Shown here in pieces: positions 7,277 to 15,649 of a stretch of 23,319 nt of DNA. Position 1 is the stretch's first letter. The number at the start of each line of letters is the position of its first letter. The DNA comes from Candidatus Sigynarchaeota archaeon (lineage in GTDB: Archaea > Asgardarchaeota > Jordarchaeia > Jordarchaeales > Jordarchaeaceae): contig JAUQYY010000354.1 of assembly GCA_030587505.1 (NCBI GenBank), positions 1 through 23,319 on the forward strand. The letters run 5' to 3'. Below the pieces are notes generated by a model. It was not told the DNA's origin. It did no database searches and saw nothing but the letters and a program-made list of their open reading frames with translations. Position numbers and translations under genes: made by a program.

Positions 7277-8191
7277 TTGTCCAAGCATTTTCTAACACTG
7301 AATGACTTTTCGTCTGATGAAATCCACAAACTGATAAGTGTAGCCGAAAGAGTTAAGGCGGGAACAGAAAAAACCAAAATCCTTAAAGATAAAAACATCG
7401 CTGCAATCTTCCAGAAACCCTCCACTAGGACGCGTGTTTCGTTTGAGGTTGCAGTAAACCATCTGGGAGGAAACTTTATTTTTTTGAGGGCGGACGAGCT
7501 CCAACTCAGCAGAGGAGAACCCGTGAAGGACACTGCCCGAGTTTTGGGACGATATGTAGATGGCATAGTAGCAAGAGTCTATGAACACAACGACCTAGTG
7601 GAACTGGCAAAATATTCTGGAGTACCCGTAATCAATGCGTTAAGTGATCTCTACCACCCCTGCCAAATACTGGCTGACTTTCTAACCATCAAAGAAAAGA
7701 AGAAAAAGCTTAAGGGATTAAAACTATCCTACATAGGCGACGGTAACAACGTTTGCAACTCTCTCCTAATCGGTTGCACCAAAATCGGAATGGATATTAG
7801 TGTCGGTTCCCCTGAAAGATACGCGCCCAAGAGCGAAATAGTAGAGAAGGCTAAAAAGAATGCCAAAGAATCAGGGTCCAACCTCGAAATTTTCACCTCA
7901 CCAAGGGAAGCAGTAGAGAACGCAGACATAGTTTATACCGACGTATTCGTAAGCATGGGTGACGAAAAAGAAAGTGAGGAAAGACTGAAAGCCTTTATTC
8001 CCGACTTTCAGGTTAACGCTCAGCTACTAGAATACGCTTCCCCCGACGCCATAGTTATGCACTGCCTACCCGCACACAGAGGCCAAGAAATAACAGAAGA
8101 TGTACTAGAAGGAAAAAAGTCGGTTGTTTGGGATCAAGCGGAGAACAGGCTACACTCACAGAAAGCTATTCTTCTCTACCTGTTTCATTAA
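7277..8191 (+). CDS. argF: Ornithine carbamoyltransferase
   Basis: Arginine biosynthesis: carbamoyl phosphate plus ornithine gives citrulline. Signature motifs are intact: PSTRTRVSFE (carbamoyl-phosphate loop), YHPCQILADF, DVFVSMGDE (ornithine SMG loop) and HCLPAHRGQEI near the C-terminus. From the TTG at 7277 the protein is 304 residues (MSKHFLTLNDF...). The frame is open to a GTG at 7235 inside ftsY, but family alignment favours the TTG, with AAGGGAT ahead of it. No other arginine genes are present. T-runs at about 8201-8206 and 8227-8231 probably terminate transcription. Confidence 0.95.
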   Translation: MSKHFLTLNDFSSDEIHKLISVAERVKAGTEKTKILKDKNIAAIFQKPSTRTRVSFEVAVNHLGGNFIFLRADELQLSRGEPVKDTARVLGRYVDGIVARVYEHNDLVELAKYSGVPVINALSDLYHPCQILADFLTIKEKKKKLKGLKLSYIGDGNNVCNSLLIGCTKIGMDISVGSPERYAPKSEIVEKAKKNAKESGSNLEIFTSPREAVENADIVYTDVFVSMGDEKESEERLKAFIPDFQVNAQLLEYASPDAIVMHCLPAHRGQEITEDVLEGKKSVVWDQAENRLHSQKAILLYLFH

Positions 8192-8342
8192 AAATCGAGA
8201 GTTTTTCTACTAGTTAATTGTAATCCTTTTCTAAGGCGAAATAGATTAATACTTTTAGTTCGACTGTTTTTTCCTCACATAATCAAAATAAAAAACACGC
8301 TGGAGAAAACCAAAAACAGCTTTAAAGGGATCGTGGTTTTCC

Positions 8343-9221
8343 TTGATTGGAGAGCTGGCCTCACTAATCGCAGCGCTGTGCTGGGCAGTAGCAGCGATCC
8401 TCTACAAAAAATCCCTCGAAACCGTAGACGCAATTTCCGCTAATCTCATAAGATCGATTCCCGCTGCGATTTTCCTCTTCGTGGTTGTACTTGCCTTAGG
8501 AGACCTCTGGAAACTCTCATTCGTGGATAGCTGGACATTAACGTGCCTAATACTAGGAACCCTGATCGGTTTAGGACTGGGAGACGGATTGTACTTCCTA
8601 TCCCTGAGGTACATAGGGGTAGGCCGCGCTGTTCCCATCACTGGAACCTACCCTCTCTTCACCGCAATCTTCTCAATAATTTTTCTGGAAGAACCCTTCG
8701 AGCCGCTAACAATTATCGGCGTCGTAATAATTGTTGTTTCTATCTGGCTCTTAAGCGGAACTAATTCTCAAAGCTCCGAAAACGCGGGGGAGGATAGACG
8801 GGGAGTTGTTCTTGCTGTGATAACAGCAATAGTGTGGGCGACGGGGATTATATTCCTAGATTTGGCCCTAAGAAATATCGGTTACTATCTAGCTAATGCT
8901 GTTAGGATGCCCATACTTGTTGGGTTCCTAGTTGTAGTGGTTCTTTGTACGGGTAAAGGGAAAATGATTATCAGGGCAAGCCGTAGGGAATGGCTCATGC
9001 TTGGATTGGCAGGGGTAACCGCCCTTGGAATTGGAGGGATAGCATTTTTGGCTGGAATCTCAATGATAGGGGCCACCCGTTCAACAGCGATTTCATCGGT
9101 CACTCCCCTGTTCTCAACTGTATTCTCATTCTACCTTATAAAAGAGAAGATAACCCTAAGAATAGCCCTAGGAGCGGTTTTAGCTACGTTGGGAGTCATA
9201 CTGTTGACGATAGTGAGATAA
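8343..9221 (+). CDS. EamA/DMT-family transporter
   Basis: Inner-membrane protein of the drug/metabolite transporter superfamily. It has 292 residues and about ten hydrophobic helices in two EamA repeats. The first repeat begins IGELASLIAALCWAVAAILY and includes YIGVGRAVPITGTYPLFTAIF. The second begins GVVLAVITAIVWATGIIFLD and includes GATRSTAISSVTPLFSTVFS. A hydrophilic linker lies at residues about 140-152. The start is a TTG at 8343 with AAAGGGATC upstream. The substrate cannot be told from sequence. It converges on dtdA, with T-rich stretches between them (about 9250-9276). Confidence 0.9.
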   Translation: MIGELASLIAALCWAVAAILYKKSLETVDAISANLIRSIPAAIFLFVVVLALGDLWKLSFVDSWTLTCLILGTLIGLGLGDGLYFLSLRYIGVGRAVPITGTYPLFTAIFSIIFLEEPFEPLTIIGVVIIVVSIWLLSGTNSQSSENAGEDRRGVVLAVITAIVWATGIIFLDLALRNIGYYLANAVRMPILVGFLVVVVLCTGKGKMIIRASRREWLMLGLAGVTALGIGGIAFLAGISMIGATRSTAISSVTPLFSTVFSFYLIKEKITLRIALGAVLATLGVILLTIVR

Positions 9222-9275
9222 CCCTACCTTGAAAAATACTAGCACAGCCCCTTTTTGTGGTTAATACTTCGTTTT

Positions 9276-10112
9276 TCATTCGGTGGGGATATCTTTCGTT
9301 TTCAAAACTTCGATATTATACTTCTCTGCGAATTCAACTATCAGTCTCCGGTTCTCCGCCTTTAAACCCTTCCAGTCTATGATGAAAAATCTTAACTCTC
9401 CGACAGTTTTGTCAACGATCTGCTTCAACATGAACTCGTCCAGGAGAGGAGCCGCATACTTTGATGCTATGTGGCCCACCGCCAACTCTGTGTGTAGATT
9501 AATTTTCGAGAATTTCGGGGCGTAGTGCCCTCCCCCGAAACCAGCCGCTATGCCCCAATTCTCTTCACCTACCTTCAAAACGCTAATTATTGTTTTTGCG
9601 ATGGCGATTCCCGCATTTCTGTCCCTCCACTGTTTTTCAGAGCTTCCAATCTCAATGAAAAGCGAGGGGCACAACGGTGTGGGGCCGTGATGAGTCTGTT
9701 CTTGAGAAACCACGTATTCCAAATCTAACTCATTTTTCATCTCAAACAATTTTCGCAAAGCGGTCTTCACGTGGTGAGGAGGGGCTATCGACAATGTTTT
9801 TGGTTCCCCTCCATACTTTGCTTCGCCAAAATTACCTGGAACATGCACACACAAAGTTGGCTCGCCAGTCGCACTGCTGTGCCTGCTTGCGAAAATTATC
9901 AAATCCGGAGAGTAAATCTTTTCTAAATTGTTGCAGTACAGAATATCCTCTTGACGGTGAACAAGAAGCACTTCCCTGCCCGCGATTTCCCCCACCCACT
10001 TTCCTTCCTCCCCCTCTCCCGTTTCGACTTCGGTGAAACTCATTTCCTCTCTGAGTCTTTCAGAAATATTAATTCCCGCAATATCTTGAACAGAACACAC
10101 AATGAGTATCAA
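9276..10112 (-). CDS. dtdA: D-aminoacyl-tRNA deacylase, archaeal DtdA type
   Basis: Zinc-dependent enzyme that hydrolyses D-amino acids mischarged onto tRNA (archaeal/plant GEK1 family). Recognised by FASRHSSATGEPTLCVHVPG (residues about 74-93), SQEQTHHGPTPLCPSLFIEI and the AAGFGGGHYAPKF glycine-histidine motif. At 278 residues it is full length. The next gene to the right, on the other strand, is the tRNA charging enzyme lysK; both belong to tRNA aminoacylation, but they are divergent and separated by 294 nt that hold only AT-rich promoter-like sequence. Confidence 0.93.
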   Translation of the reverse strand: MILIVCSVQDIAGINISERLREEMSFTEVETGEGEEGKWVGEIAGREVLLVHRQEDILYCNNLEKIYSPDLIIFASRHSSATGEPTLCVHVPGNFGEAKYGGEPKTLSIAPPHHVKTALRKLFEMKNELDLEYVVSQEQTHHGPTPLCPSLFIEIGSSEKQWRDRNAGIAIAKTIISVLKVGEENWGIAAGFGGGHYAPKFSKINLHTELAVGHIASKYAAPLLDEFMLKQIVDKTVGELRFFIIDWKGLKAENRRLIVEFAEKYNIEVLKTKDIPTE

Positions 10113-10406
10113 CTGGGTTCCCCGCTAGTAAGATTTTGGTTGAACGAAGTCTCGTTCATTTTTAGTAAATTGATGTTTACATTTACTTCTTGGAGAATTT
10201 TTACACATTCACAAGCAAACTGAACGTTTTATTTTTTTCTAAGAATTCTTTCTGTTAATCAAGTCTTGTTTTATGCTTTCGTTTGTGGAAGTGATTACTG
10301 TTTCGTTTTTCAAATGATTTCTCTATAACTAATCGTACTTATCCGAAAGATTTACTAGTATGAATTCGTTTCGGTGAAGTAAAAAGGCTAGGAAGGGTTT
10401 AGTGCA

Positions 10407-12035
10407 TTGGAAAAGTACTGGCATTTTATTGATTCAACAGTGGACGATATTATCAAGTACTGGAACGATCAAGACCACTACATATGCAGCTGCGGCATGT
10501 CCGTTTCTGGATTACAGCACATCGGCCGCCTACGTGGTGAAATTATCCTAACGAACACCGTAAAAGAAGAACTCTTAAGAAGAGGGAAAAAAGCTGAACA
10601 CTTTCTGGTTCTTTACACGCAGGATCAGTGGAAGGGAAAGAGCGCCCAACTAAAACAGTTCCCTGACCCTGAACAAGCCAAAGAGTATCGAAACAGGCGT
10701 TTAATCGACGTACCCGACCCCCTCGGATGCCACAAAAACTGGGTGGAGCACTACTGGTTCCCCTTCAGAGACTGTTTGGACAGCTTCTCAATAGGCGTCA
10801 AACCCCTCCTCACCACCGATCTCTACAAAACAGAAGGAATGAAAGAGCTTGTTAAACAGACAATTCAGCAAAAAGAGGAACTCAGACGGATTATCAACAA
10901 ATACAGAGGCAGAAACCCGTATCCCAAAGGCTGGATACCATTCGAACCACTCTGCAAGGAGTGCCTCACCATAGGCCAGCACAAAATACTTAACGTAAAC
11001 CTCGACGATTACACTGTTGAATATGTTTGCAACCGCTGCGAAACGAGAGGAGTTTCAAGCATCGAGGACGGAAAACTAAACTGGCGAATCGAATGGGCGG
11101 CTCTGTGGACACTTCTCAATGTGAGCTTCGAACCGTACGGTAAGGACCACGCCACCCCCGGCGGTTCTCGAGACAGCTGCGCAGAAATAGTTGAGAAGAT
11201 TTTTGGAAGAAAACCTCCTTTCGGTTATCCCTACGAGTGGGTCGGTTTCTCCGTTGATGGTAAAGACTTGGGTGATATGGGGTCTAGCGACTTTTTGGGT
11301 GTCACTCCAGCTGAATGGTTGGAAATAGCCGAGGCCGAGGTTCTCAGATACCTATACCTAAAAAACAAACCCATGAAAAGAGTTGTTATAGACCTATCAC
11401 GCGTCCCCGAGTTCACCGAAAGCTACGACCAAGCGGAGAGAGTATACTACGGGGTCGAAAAAGTTCTCCAGGAGAAAGAAGAGTTCGAGATGAAAAGAAG
11501 CTATGAGCTCTCACAGCTTAGTCCCCCTCCTGAAACTTTACCCTTCCAGTTAAGATACGCTCACGCCGTAACTCTGGTTCAGATTCTCCCTGAAAAGAAT
11601 CTTCTAGAAAATGCGATAACAAAACTCAAAAACACGGGCTTACTCGGCGATATCCCTTCCAAGCTTGATAAAACTAGAATCGAGAGAAGGCTTAGAGAGG
11701 CTCGGGCGTGGCTTGATAAATATGCCCCCGAGAGATTCAAGCTGAGGATTCTTGAGAAGCTTCCTCCCGCCATAAAGGAGCAACTTAAAGATGAAGAAAA
11801 GGAAGCCCTGAAAATTCTCGCAGAGAAGTTAGGGGACAAAGAATTCACAGAGACTGAATTGGAAAATATTCTTTATAGAGTTGCCAAGGATGAGGCGGGG
11901 TTGGGTTCGAGAAGATTTTTCCAACTGCTTTATCGGGTGCTGCTTGGACAAAAACAGGGTCCAAGGCTAGCCTCGTTTATGTTGCTGATGGATAGAAACG
12001 TGCTTCTGCAAAGACTTCAAGAAGCCTACCAATAG
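10407..12035 (+). CDS. lysK: Lysyl-tRNA synthetase, class I
   Basis: Class I LysRS, which charges tRNA-Lys. The Rossmann HIGH motif is GLQHIGRLRGE (H38-G40), with zinc cysteines C183/C186 and C208/C211, the family block YGKDHATPGGSRDS (244-257), and a helical anticodon-binding C-terminal half. At 542 residues it is slightly longer than usual. Where the family has KMSSSKGN, this protein has DMGSSDFL (290-297): both lysines of the ATP-handling loop are replaced by aspartate while the surrounding context (GVTPAEWLEIAE) is kept. The start is a TTG at 10407 with AGGAAGGG upstream. The family assignment is sure; normal catalytic behaviour is less so. Confidence 0.93.
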   Translation: MEKYWHFIDSTVDDIIKYWNDQDHYICSCGMSVSGLQHIGRLRGEIILTNTVKEELLRRGKKAEHFLVLYTQDQWKGKSAQLKQFPDPEQAKEYRNRRLIDVPDPLGCHKNWVEHYWFPFRDCLDSFSIGVKPLLTTDLYKTEGMKELVKQTIQQKEELRRIINKYRGRNPYPKGWIPFEPLCKECLTIGQHKILNVNLDDYTVEYVCNRCETRGVSSIEDGKLNWRIEWAALWTLLNVSFEPYGKDHATPGGSRDSCAEIVEKIFGRKPPFGYPYEWVGFSVDGKDLGDMGSSDFLGVTPAEWLEIAEAEVLRYLYLKNKPMKRVVIDLSRVPEFTESYDQAERVYYGVEKVLQEKEEFEMKRSYELSQLSPPPETLPFQLRYAHAVTLVQILPEKNLLENAITKLKNTGLLGDIPSKLDKTRIERRLREARAWLDKYAPERFKLRILEKLPPAIKEQLKDEEKEALKILAEKLGDKEFTETELENILYRVAKDEAGLGSRRFFQLLYRVLLGQKQGPRLASFMLLMDRNVLLQRLQEAYQ

Positions 12036-12128
12036 AAACAAGTAGACCTTTCTACAAAGAATAATAGCAGAAGACCGTTACGAATCTCTTCGACTGTTAA
12101 ACCACCATTATCGCTCGGAGGTTATGAT

Positions 12129-12797
12129 TTGCTGGGCAAATTTAAAGAGGTGCTTACCAAAATTTTCGTACCCCTTGTAAACATCGCAGTAAAACTTAGA
12201 TTAACCCCAAATCGCATCTCTATTCTAGGCTTCCTTTTCTCCATCATTGGCAGTATCCTTATCGTTGGAAACTTAGTGTATCCCGTTAATCTCCTAGATG
12301 AAGGGTGGAGGCTGATTTTAGCCTCGGTAATGATCTTTGTTATGGGTTTCTGCGATCTACTCGATGGACTTGTCGCTCGATCAACAGGAACGATAACCGT
12401 GTTTGGTGGTTTTCTGGACTCAGTACTCGACCGCTACACTGAAGTGTTCATTTTTGCCGCTATTATCATAGCTGGCTACTGCCACCCCGTTTGGGGAATC
12501 GTTACGCTCGCTGGCGCTCTTCTGGTGAGCTATGCTCGTTCCCGTGCAGAATCAGCAGGGCTCAAAAATCTTGGAATCGGGTTAGCCGAAAGACCTGAAA
12601 GACTCGCGATACTGGGTATCGTAATTTTCATTCAGGGCGTACTTGTTCTGACTTCAGTATTCCCCCCTCAGCAGCAGCTCATATACTGGGCTATTATACT
12701 ACTCGCGTTTCTAACACACTTCACTGTTCTTCAGAGATTTTACTACGCTTTTAGAAGACTACCGAAAACAGAGGCCGAAAAAGCAAAACCGGAATAA
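12129..12797 (+). CDS. CDP-alcohol phosphatidyltransferase, probably archaetidylinositol phosphate synthase
   Basis: Integral membrane enzyme that transfers an alcohol phosphate to a CDP-activated archaeal lipid. The complete catalytic signature D-G-x2-A-R-x8-G-x3-D-x3-D is present, starting at DGLVARS and closing with GFLDSVLDR (residues about 78-101). About six hydrophobic helices are visible, then a basic cytoplasmic tail. The family best resembled is the archaeal AIP synthase type, but the alcohol substrate is inferred. The start is a TTG at 12129, supported by a perfect GGAGGT at 12117-12122. The 222-residue length is typical. It lies between lysK and the ESCRT cluster, separate from both. 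Confidence 0.88.
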   Translation: MLGKFKEVLTKIFVPLVNIAVKLRLTPNRISILGFLFSIIGSILIVGNLVYPVNLLDEGWRLILASVMIFVMGFCDLLDGLVARSTGTITVFGGFLDSVLDRYTEVFIFAAIIIAGYCHPVWGIVTLAGALLVSYARSRAESAGLKNLGIGLAERPERLAILGIVIFIQGVLVLTSVFPPQQQLIYWAIILLAFLTHFTVLQRFYYAFRRLPKTEAEKAKPE

Positions 12798-12911
12798 TCT
12801 CCATCTCAAAAAATACACCAAAATTTTTCTTTTTCACTCAAAACCTCCCTACCTTCGAGAAGCTGATCGAATCGGATTGCACCTAGAGAAAGAATAATAA
12901 CATTCGGAGTA

Positions 12912-12933
12912 ACTTTTACTAATTAGTAAAAGT
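12912..12933 (+). promoter_or_regulatory. Perfect 22-bp palindrome at the vps4 start
   Basis: Both halves (ACTTTTACTAA and its reverse complement TTAGTAAAAGT) are exact, so the site is fully self-complementary and centred on CTAATTAG. It ends at the base before the ATG at 12934. If translation starts at 12952, the TTTTACTAAT part falls where a TATA box would lie, so a dimeric regulator bound here would compete with TBP. The regulator is unknown. Confidence 0.6.
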
Positions 12934-14124
12934 ATGTGTTACGTGGGGAAAATGGCAGAAAAACTGTTTAAATACGCTACACAGATAGCCCAGGAAGCAA
13001 TCAACCACGACAACCGTGGGAACTACAAACAAGCCTACGAACAATATCTGAGAGCGGCAGATATACTACTCAAATGCATGCGGTTCACAGACAACCCTGA
13101 ACTTAGACAAATCTACTACGAAAGAGCGCAGAAATACGTTAAACGCTGCAAGCAAATCAAAGCAGCTGCATTTTCACCTCGCGGATCTTCCATCCCCACA
13201 CTGAGAACTGGTGTGACCACGCGGGAAACTGGTGAAGGTGAAGACGAGGAATTGTCAAGGGCGATATCTGACACGATAATAGCGGAAAAACCCGACGTCA
13301 AATGGAGCGATGTTGCGAATCTGAACACCGCGAAGCAAGCATTACGGGAGGCTATAATTCTCCCAATGATGCGCCCCGACCTGTTCAAAGGGGCGAGAAG
13401 ACCCTGGAGGGGAATACTGCTATTTGGGCCTCCTGGATGCGGAAAAACGCTAATCGCAAAGGCGGTGGCATCCGAAGTCAAAGCAACATTCTTTAACGTG
13501 TCTGCCGCGACCCTCGTAAGCAAGTGGCTTGGTGAATCAGAAAAGCTGGTAAGGGAATTGTTTAATGCGGCTCGTGCAAAGCAACCCTCAATAATCTTCA
13601 TCGATGAGGTTGATAGCGTTGCAACGAAGCGCGACGGAGACGAAGTGGGAGGAGAGCGCAGGTTGAAAACCCAGCTCATGCAGGAGATGGAGGGAGTAAC
13701 CTCATCAAAGAATGATCAAATAATCGTTCTTGGCGCAACCAATGTTCCATGGGAGCTTGACCCCGCTCTGCGTCGGAGATTTGAGAAAAGAATCTACATC
13801 ACGATGCCCGAGGAGGCAGCCAGGGAAGAAATCTTCAAAATTCACACCCGGGGCGTCGAACTGGCAAAAGATGTAGACTTTAAAGAATTGGCGAAACTAA
13901 CCGAGGGTTACGTTGGTAGCGATATAGCCATGATTTGTAGAGAGGCTTTAATGATGCCCATTAGAGAATTGGATGCCGCTGGCGTGCTGAATGACAAAAA
14001 TGTGAAGGTACGCCCTGTAAACCGCCAAGATTTCCTAGAGGCGCTACGGGGAGTAAAACCCGTTGTTTCTCCCTCGGAGCTTATCAAGTTCAAGGAATGG
14101 GCCGACGAGTTTGCCGTTGAATAA
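12934..14124 (+). CDS. cdvC: Vps4/CdvC-like MIT-domain AAA ATPase
   Basis: ESCRT ATPase that disassembles ESCRT-III polymers in cell division and membrane scission. An N-terminal MIT domain occupies about residues 7-77 (three amphipathic helices, with YKQAYEQYLRAADILLKCM). A linker follows, then the AAA domain: Walker A GPPGCGKT (165-172), pore-loop K197-W198-L199, Walker B IFIDEVD (221-227), sensor GATNVPWELD and arginine-finger region LRRRFEKRI. The 396-residue length fits Vps4. Translation may start at 12934 or at the ATG at 12952 (MAEKLFKY), which has GTGGGGA before it and matches family N-termini. It heads the vps4-vps25-like-sepF cluster. No ESCRT-III gene is in the window. Confidence 0.95.
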   Translation: MCYVGKMAEKLFKYATQIAQEAINHDNRGNYKQAYEQYLRAADILLKCMRFTDNPELRQIYYERAQKYVKRCKQIKAAAFSPRGSSIPTLRTGVTTRETGEGEDEELSRAISDTIIAEKPDVKWSDVANLNTAKQALREAIILPMMRPDLFKGARRPWRGILLFGPPGCGKTLIAKAVASEVKATFFNVSAATLVSKWLGESEKLVRELFNAARAKQPSIIFIDEVDSVATKRDGDEVGGERRLKTQLMQEMEGVTSSKNDQIIVLGATNVPWELDPALRRRFEKRIYITMPEEAAREEIFKIHTRGVELAKDVDFKELAKLTEGYVGSDIAMICREALMMPIRELDAAGVLNDKNVKVRPVNRQDFLEALRGVKPVVSPSELIKFKEWADEFAVE

Positions 14125-14139
14125 TTTACCGTTTTTGGG

Positions 14140-14886
14140 ATGAAAATGGCGGAAAAACAAAAGGAGAGAGCCAAAAAGCAAGCCGCAAATGAGGCCAACC
14201 TCCTAGACGAGTTGGCGGTGGAGGGAACTCTCGACGAAGCCGAGTTACGCGAGCTTAAAATAGAAATGCTAAGAGAAGAGATTGAGAAACTAAAAGCCGA
14301 GCTTCAACTCGTAAGACAGAAGTCCGGAACCAGCGTCTCAGCTACTGCGACGGCTCCCCCGAAATCGCTAACCGAGACCTCTGAACGGGTGGTGGAGAGG
14401 AAAGCTCCCCTACCCGAATGGGTAGACTTGCCTTGGATGTATGTTAAACCCAAAAATCCAAAGTTTTTAGAGTCTTGGAGAAGCGACTGGGCAGATTACC
14501 TCCTAAAATGGGCGAAGTCTTTGGTAATACACCTTATCAGTGTAGCCGAATTGATGGAAAAGAATCCCTTTGACAAACTTTCTGAGGTTGCCTTAAGAGA
14601 TATACTGGAGTACATGAACTCAAAGAATCGCATCAAATGGTGGGATAAGAACAAAACACTGGTTAGAATCTACTGGCGCTCCCTCGAGGAGTGGTGCGAA
14701 ATTATTTATCGTTGGGCCCTAAACACGGGGCGGCTGGATTTCACCCTGTTTGAAATAATTGATGTTGGGGAAGATTTCAGTAGCTTACCTCTAGAGGATA
14801 TAAAAGAGATTTTTAGGCTTATGGTCGAAAAAAATTTTGCCGAGTGGATGGGGAAAAAACGAGATATGGTAAAAATCAGGTTTTAA
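14140..14886 (+). CDS. Vps25-like ESCRT-II protein with N-terminal coiled coil
   Basis: The C-terminal part (residues 97-248) matches eukaryotic Vps25 when recalled alignments are compared by eye. LPWMY (97-101) matches the PWQY start of Vps25. NRIKWWDKNKTLVRIYWRSL (163-182) is followed by EEWCEIIYRWA, then FTLFEIIDVGED; Vps25 has GNLEWLDKSKSSFLIMWRRP, EEWGKLIYQWV and FTLYELTNGED. Vps25 consists of two winged helices, and the spacing is preserved. Residues 5-60 are a highly charged coiled coil absent from human Vps25, joined by a Ser/Thr/Pro-rich linker (61-90). It lies 15 nt after vps4, so it is almost certainly in the same operon. A role as ESCRT-II bridge to ESCRT-III is inferred. The start could be 14140 or 14146. 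Confidence 0.8.
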   Translation: MKMAEKQKERAKKQAANEANLLDELAVEGTLDEAELRELKIEMLREEIEKLKAELQLVRQKSGTSVSATATAPPKSLTETSERVVERKAPLPEWVDLPWMYVKPKNPKFLESWRSDWADYLLKWAKSLVIHLISVAELMEKNPFDKLSEVALRDILEYMNSKNRIKWWDKNKTLVRIYWRSLEEWCEIIYRWALNTGRLDFTLFEIIDVGEDFSSLPLEDIKEIFRLMVEKNFAEWMGKKRDMVKIRF

Positions 14887-15000
14887 ACGTATTCTCGGGT
14901 GTAATATAAACACTTTTAGATGTAAAAACCCAAAATTAAACAGAGACATTTGTGGGGATCCTCCCCTCATTATCAGCAAAAACCATCGTAAAGCAGCAGG

Positions 15001-15426
15001 TTGGTGAAGATAGTGGGATTTTTTAAGAGAATAAAGGGGAAAAAAGAACCCTCATTGGACACAGATACTACTCCCCCATCAGACACAGAAGAGTACCTAG
15101 CCAAACTTGGGGTCTTCGAGGAGGAGCAAAAAACAGACGAAATCCCCCAGGAAGTGGTTGATTCCGGGGTGGTGTACATAAAATCCATACCTCTCCTAAC
15201 TCTTTCCGACATATCACGAATAGCCGAGGAACTGAAATCAGGAAACATAATCATCATACATATCAAACCGTTTATCCAGAGAGTACAGTCGAATAACGAG
15301 CTCAAGAGAGCGGTTGATCAACTGAGAGGTATCTGCCGCCAAATCGAAGGCGACATAGCCCAACTAGGAAGCGAATACATACTAATCACCCCCGGGCCTT
15401 ACATCCGAATCTACCAAAGAAGTTGA
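15001..15426 (+). CDS. sepF: SepF-like FtsZ membrane anchor
   Basis: Archaeal SepF tethers FtsZ to the membrane at the division site. The first 15 residues (MVKIVGFFKRIKGKK) form a short amphipathic, basic membrane-targeting segment. An acidic disordered linker follows to about residue 55. The SepF core (56-139) then reads VVYIKSIPLLTLSDISRIAE, ELKSGNIIIIHIKPF, LKRAVDQLRGICRQIEGDIA and LGSEYILITPGPYIRIY. The start is a TTG at 15001 or the adjacent GTG at 15004. It follows the Vps25-like gene by 114 nt on the same strand; that gap has a TATA-like GTAATATAAACAC (14901-14913), so it may have its own promoter. Confidence 0.9.
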   Translation: MVKIVGFFKRIKGKKEPSLDTDTTPPSDTEEYLAKLGVFEEEQKTDEIPQEVVDSGVVYIKSIPLLTLSDISRIAEELKSGNIIIIHIKPFIQRVQSNNELKRAVDQLRGICRQIEGDIAQLGSEYILITPGPYIRIYQRS

Positions 15427-15587
15427 AGAACCCCCAAATTACTTATCTTACCCCTGAATTGTGCTCCTTCTTACTTAATTATCCTTTTCTCTAAAGTCTG
15501 CATTGTAAACCCTTTGATTCATTTTCCAGGGTTTTCCCTATTATCTAGGGCTTGGAACCTTTTTCTTGCTGTCCGTATTTAGTCACG

Positions 15588-15600
15588 TTTTATATTTAAG
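15588..15600 (+). promoter_or_regulatory. TATA box of the crotonase gene
   Basis: TTTTATATTTAAG is a good archaeal TATA box. A transcript start near 15624 would leave a leader of about 26 nt that contains the GAGGT ribosome binding site. Confidence 0.6.
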
Positions 15601-15649
15601 ATACCATGCTTCTTTTCATATACTAAATTGAAGTGCGAGGTAGAAGACT

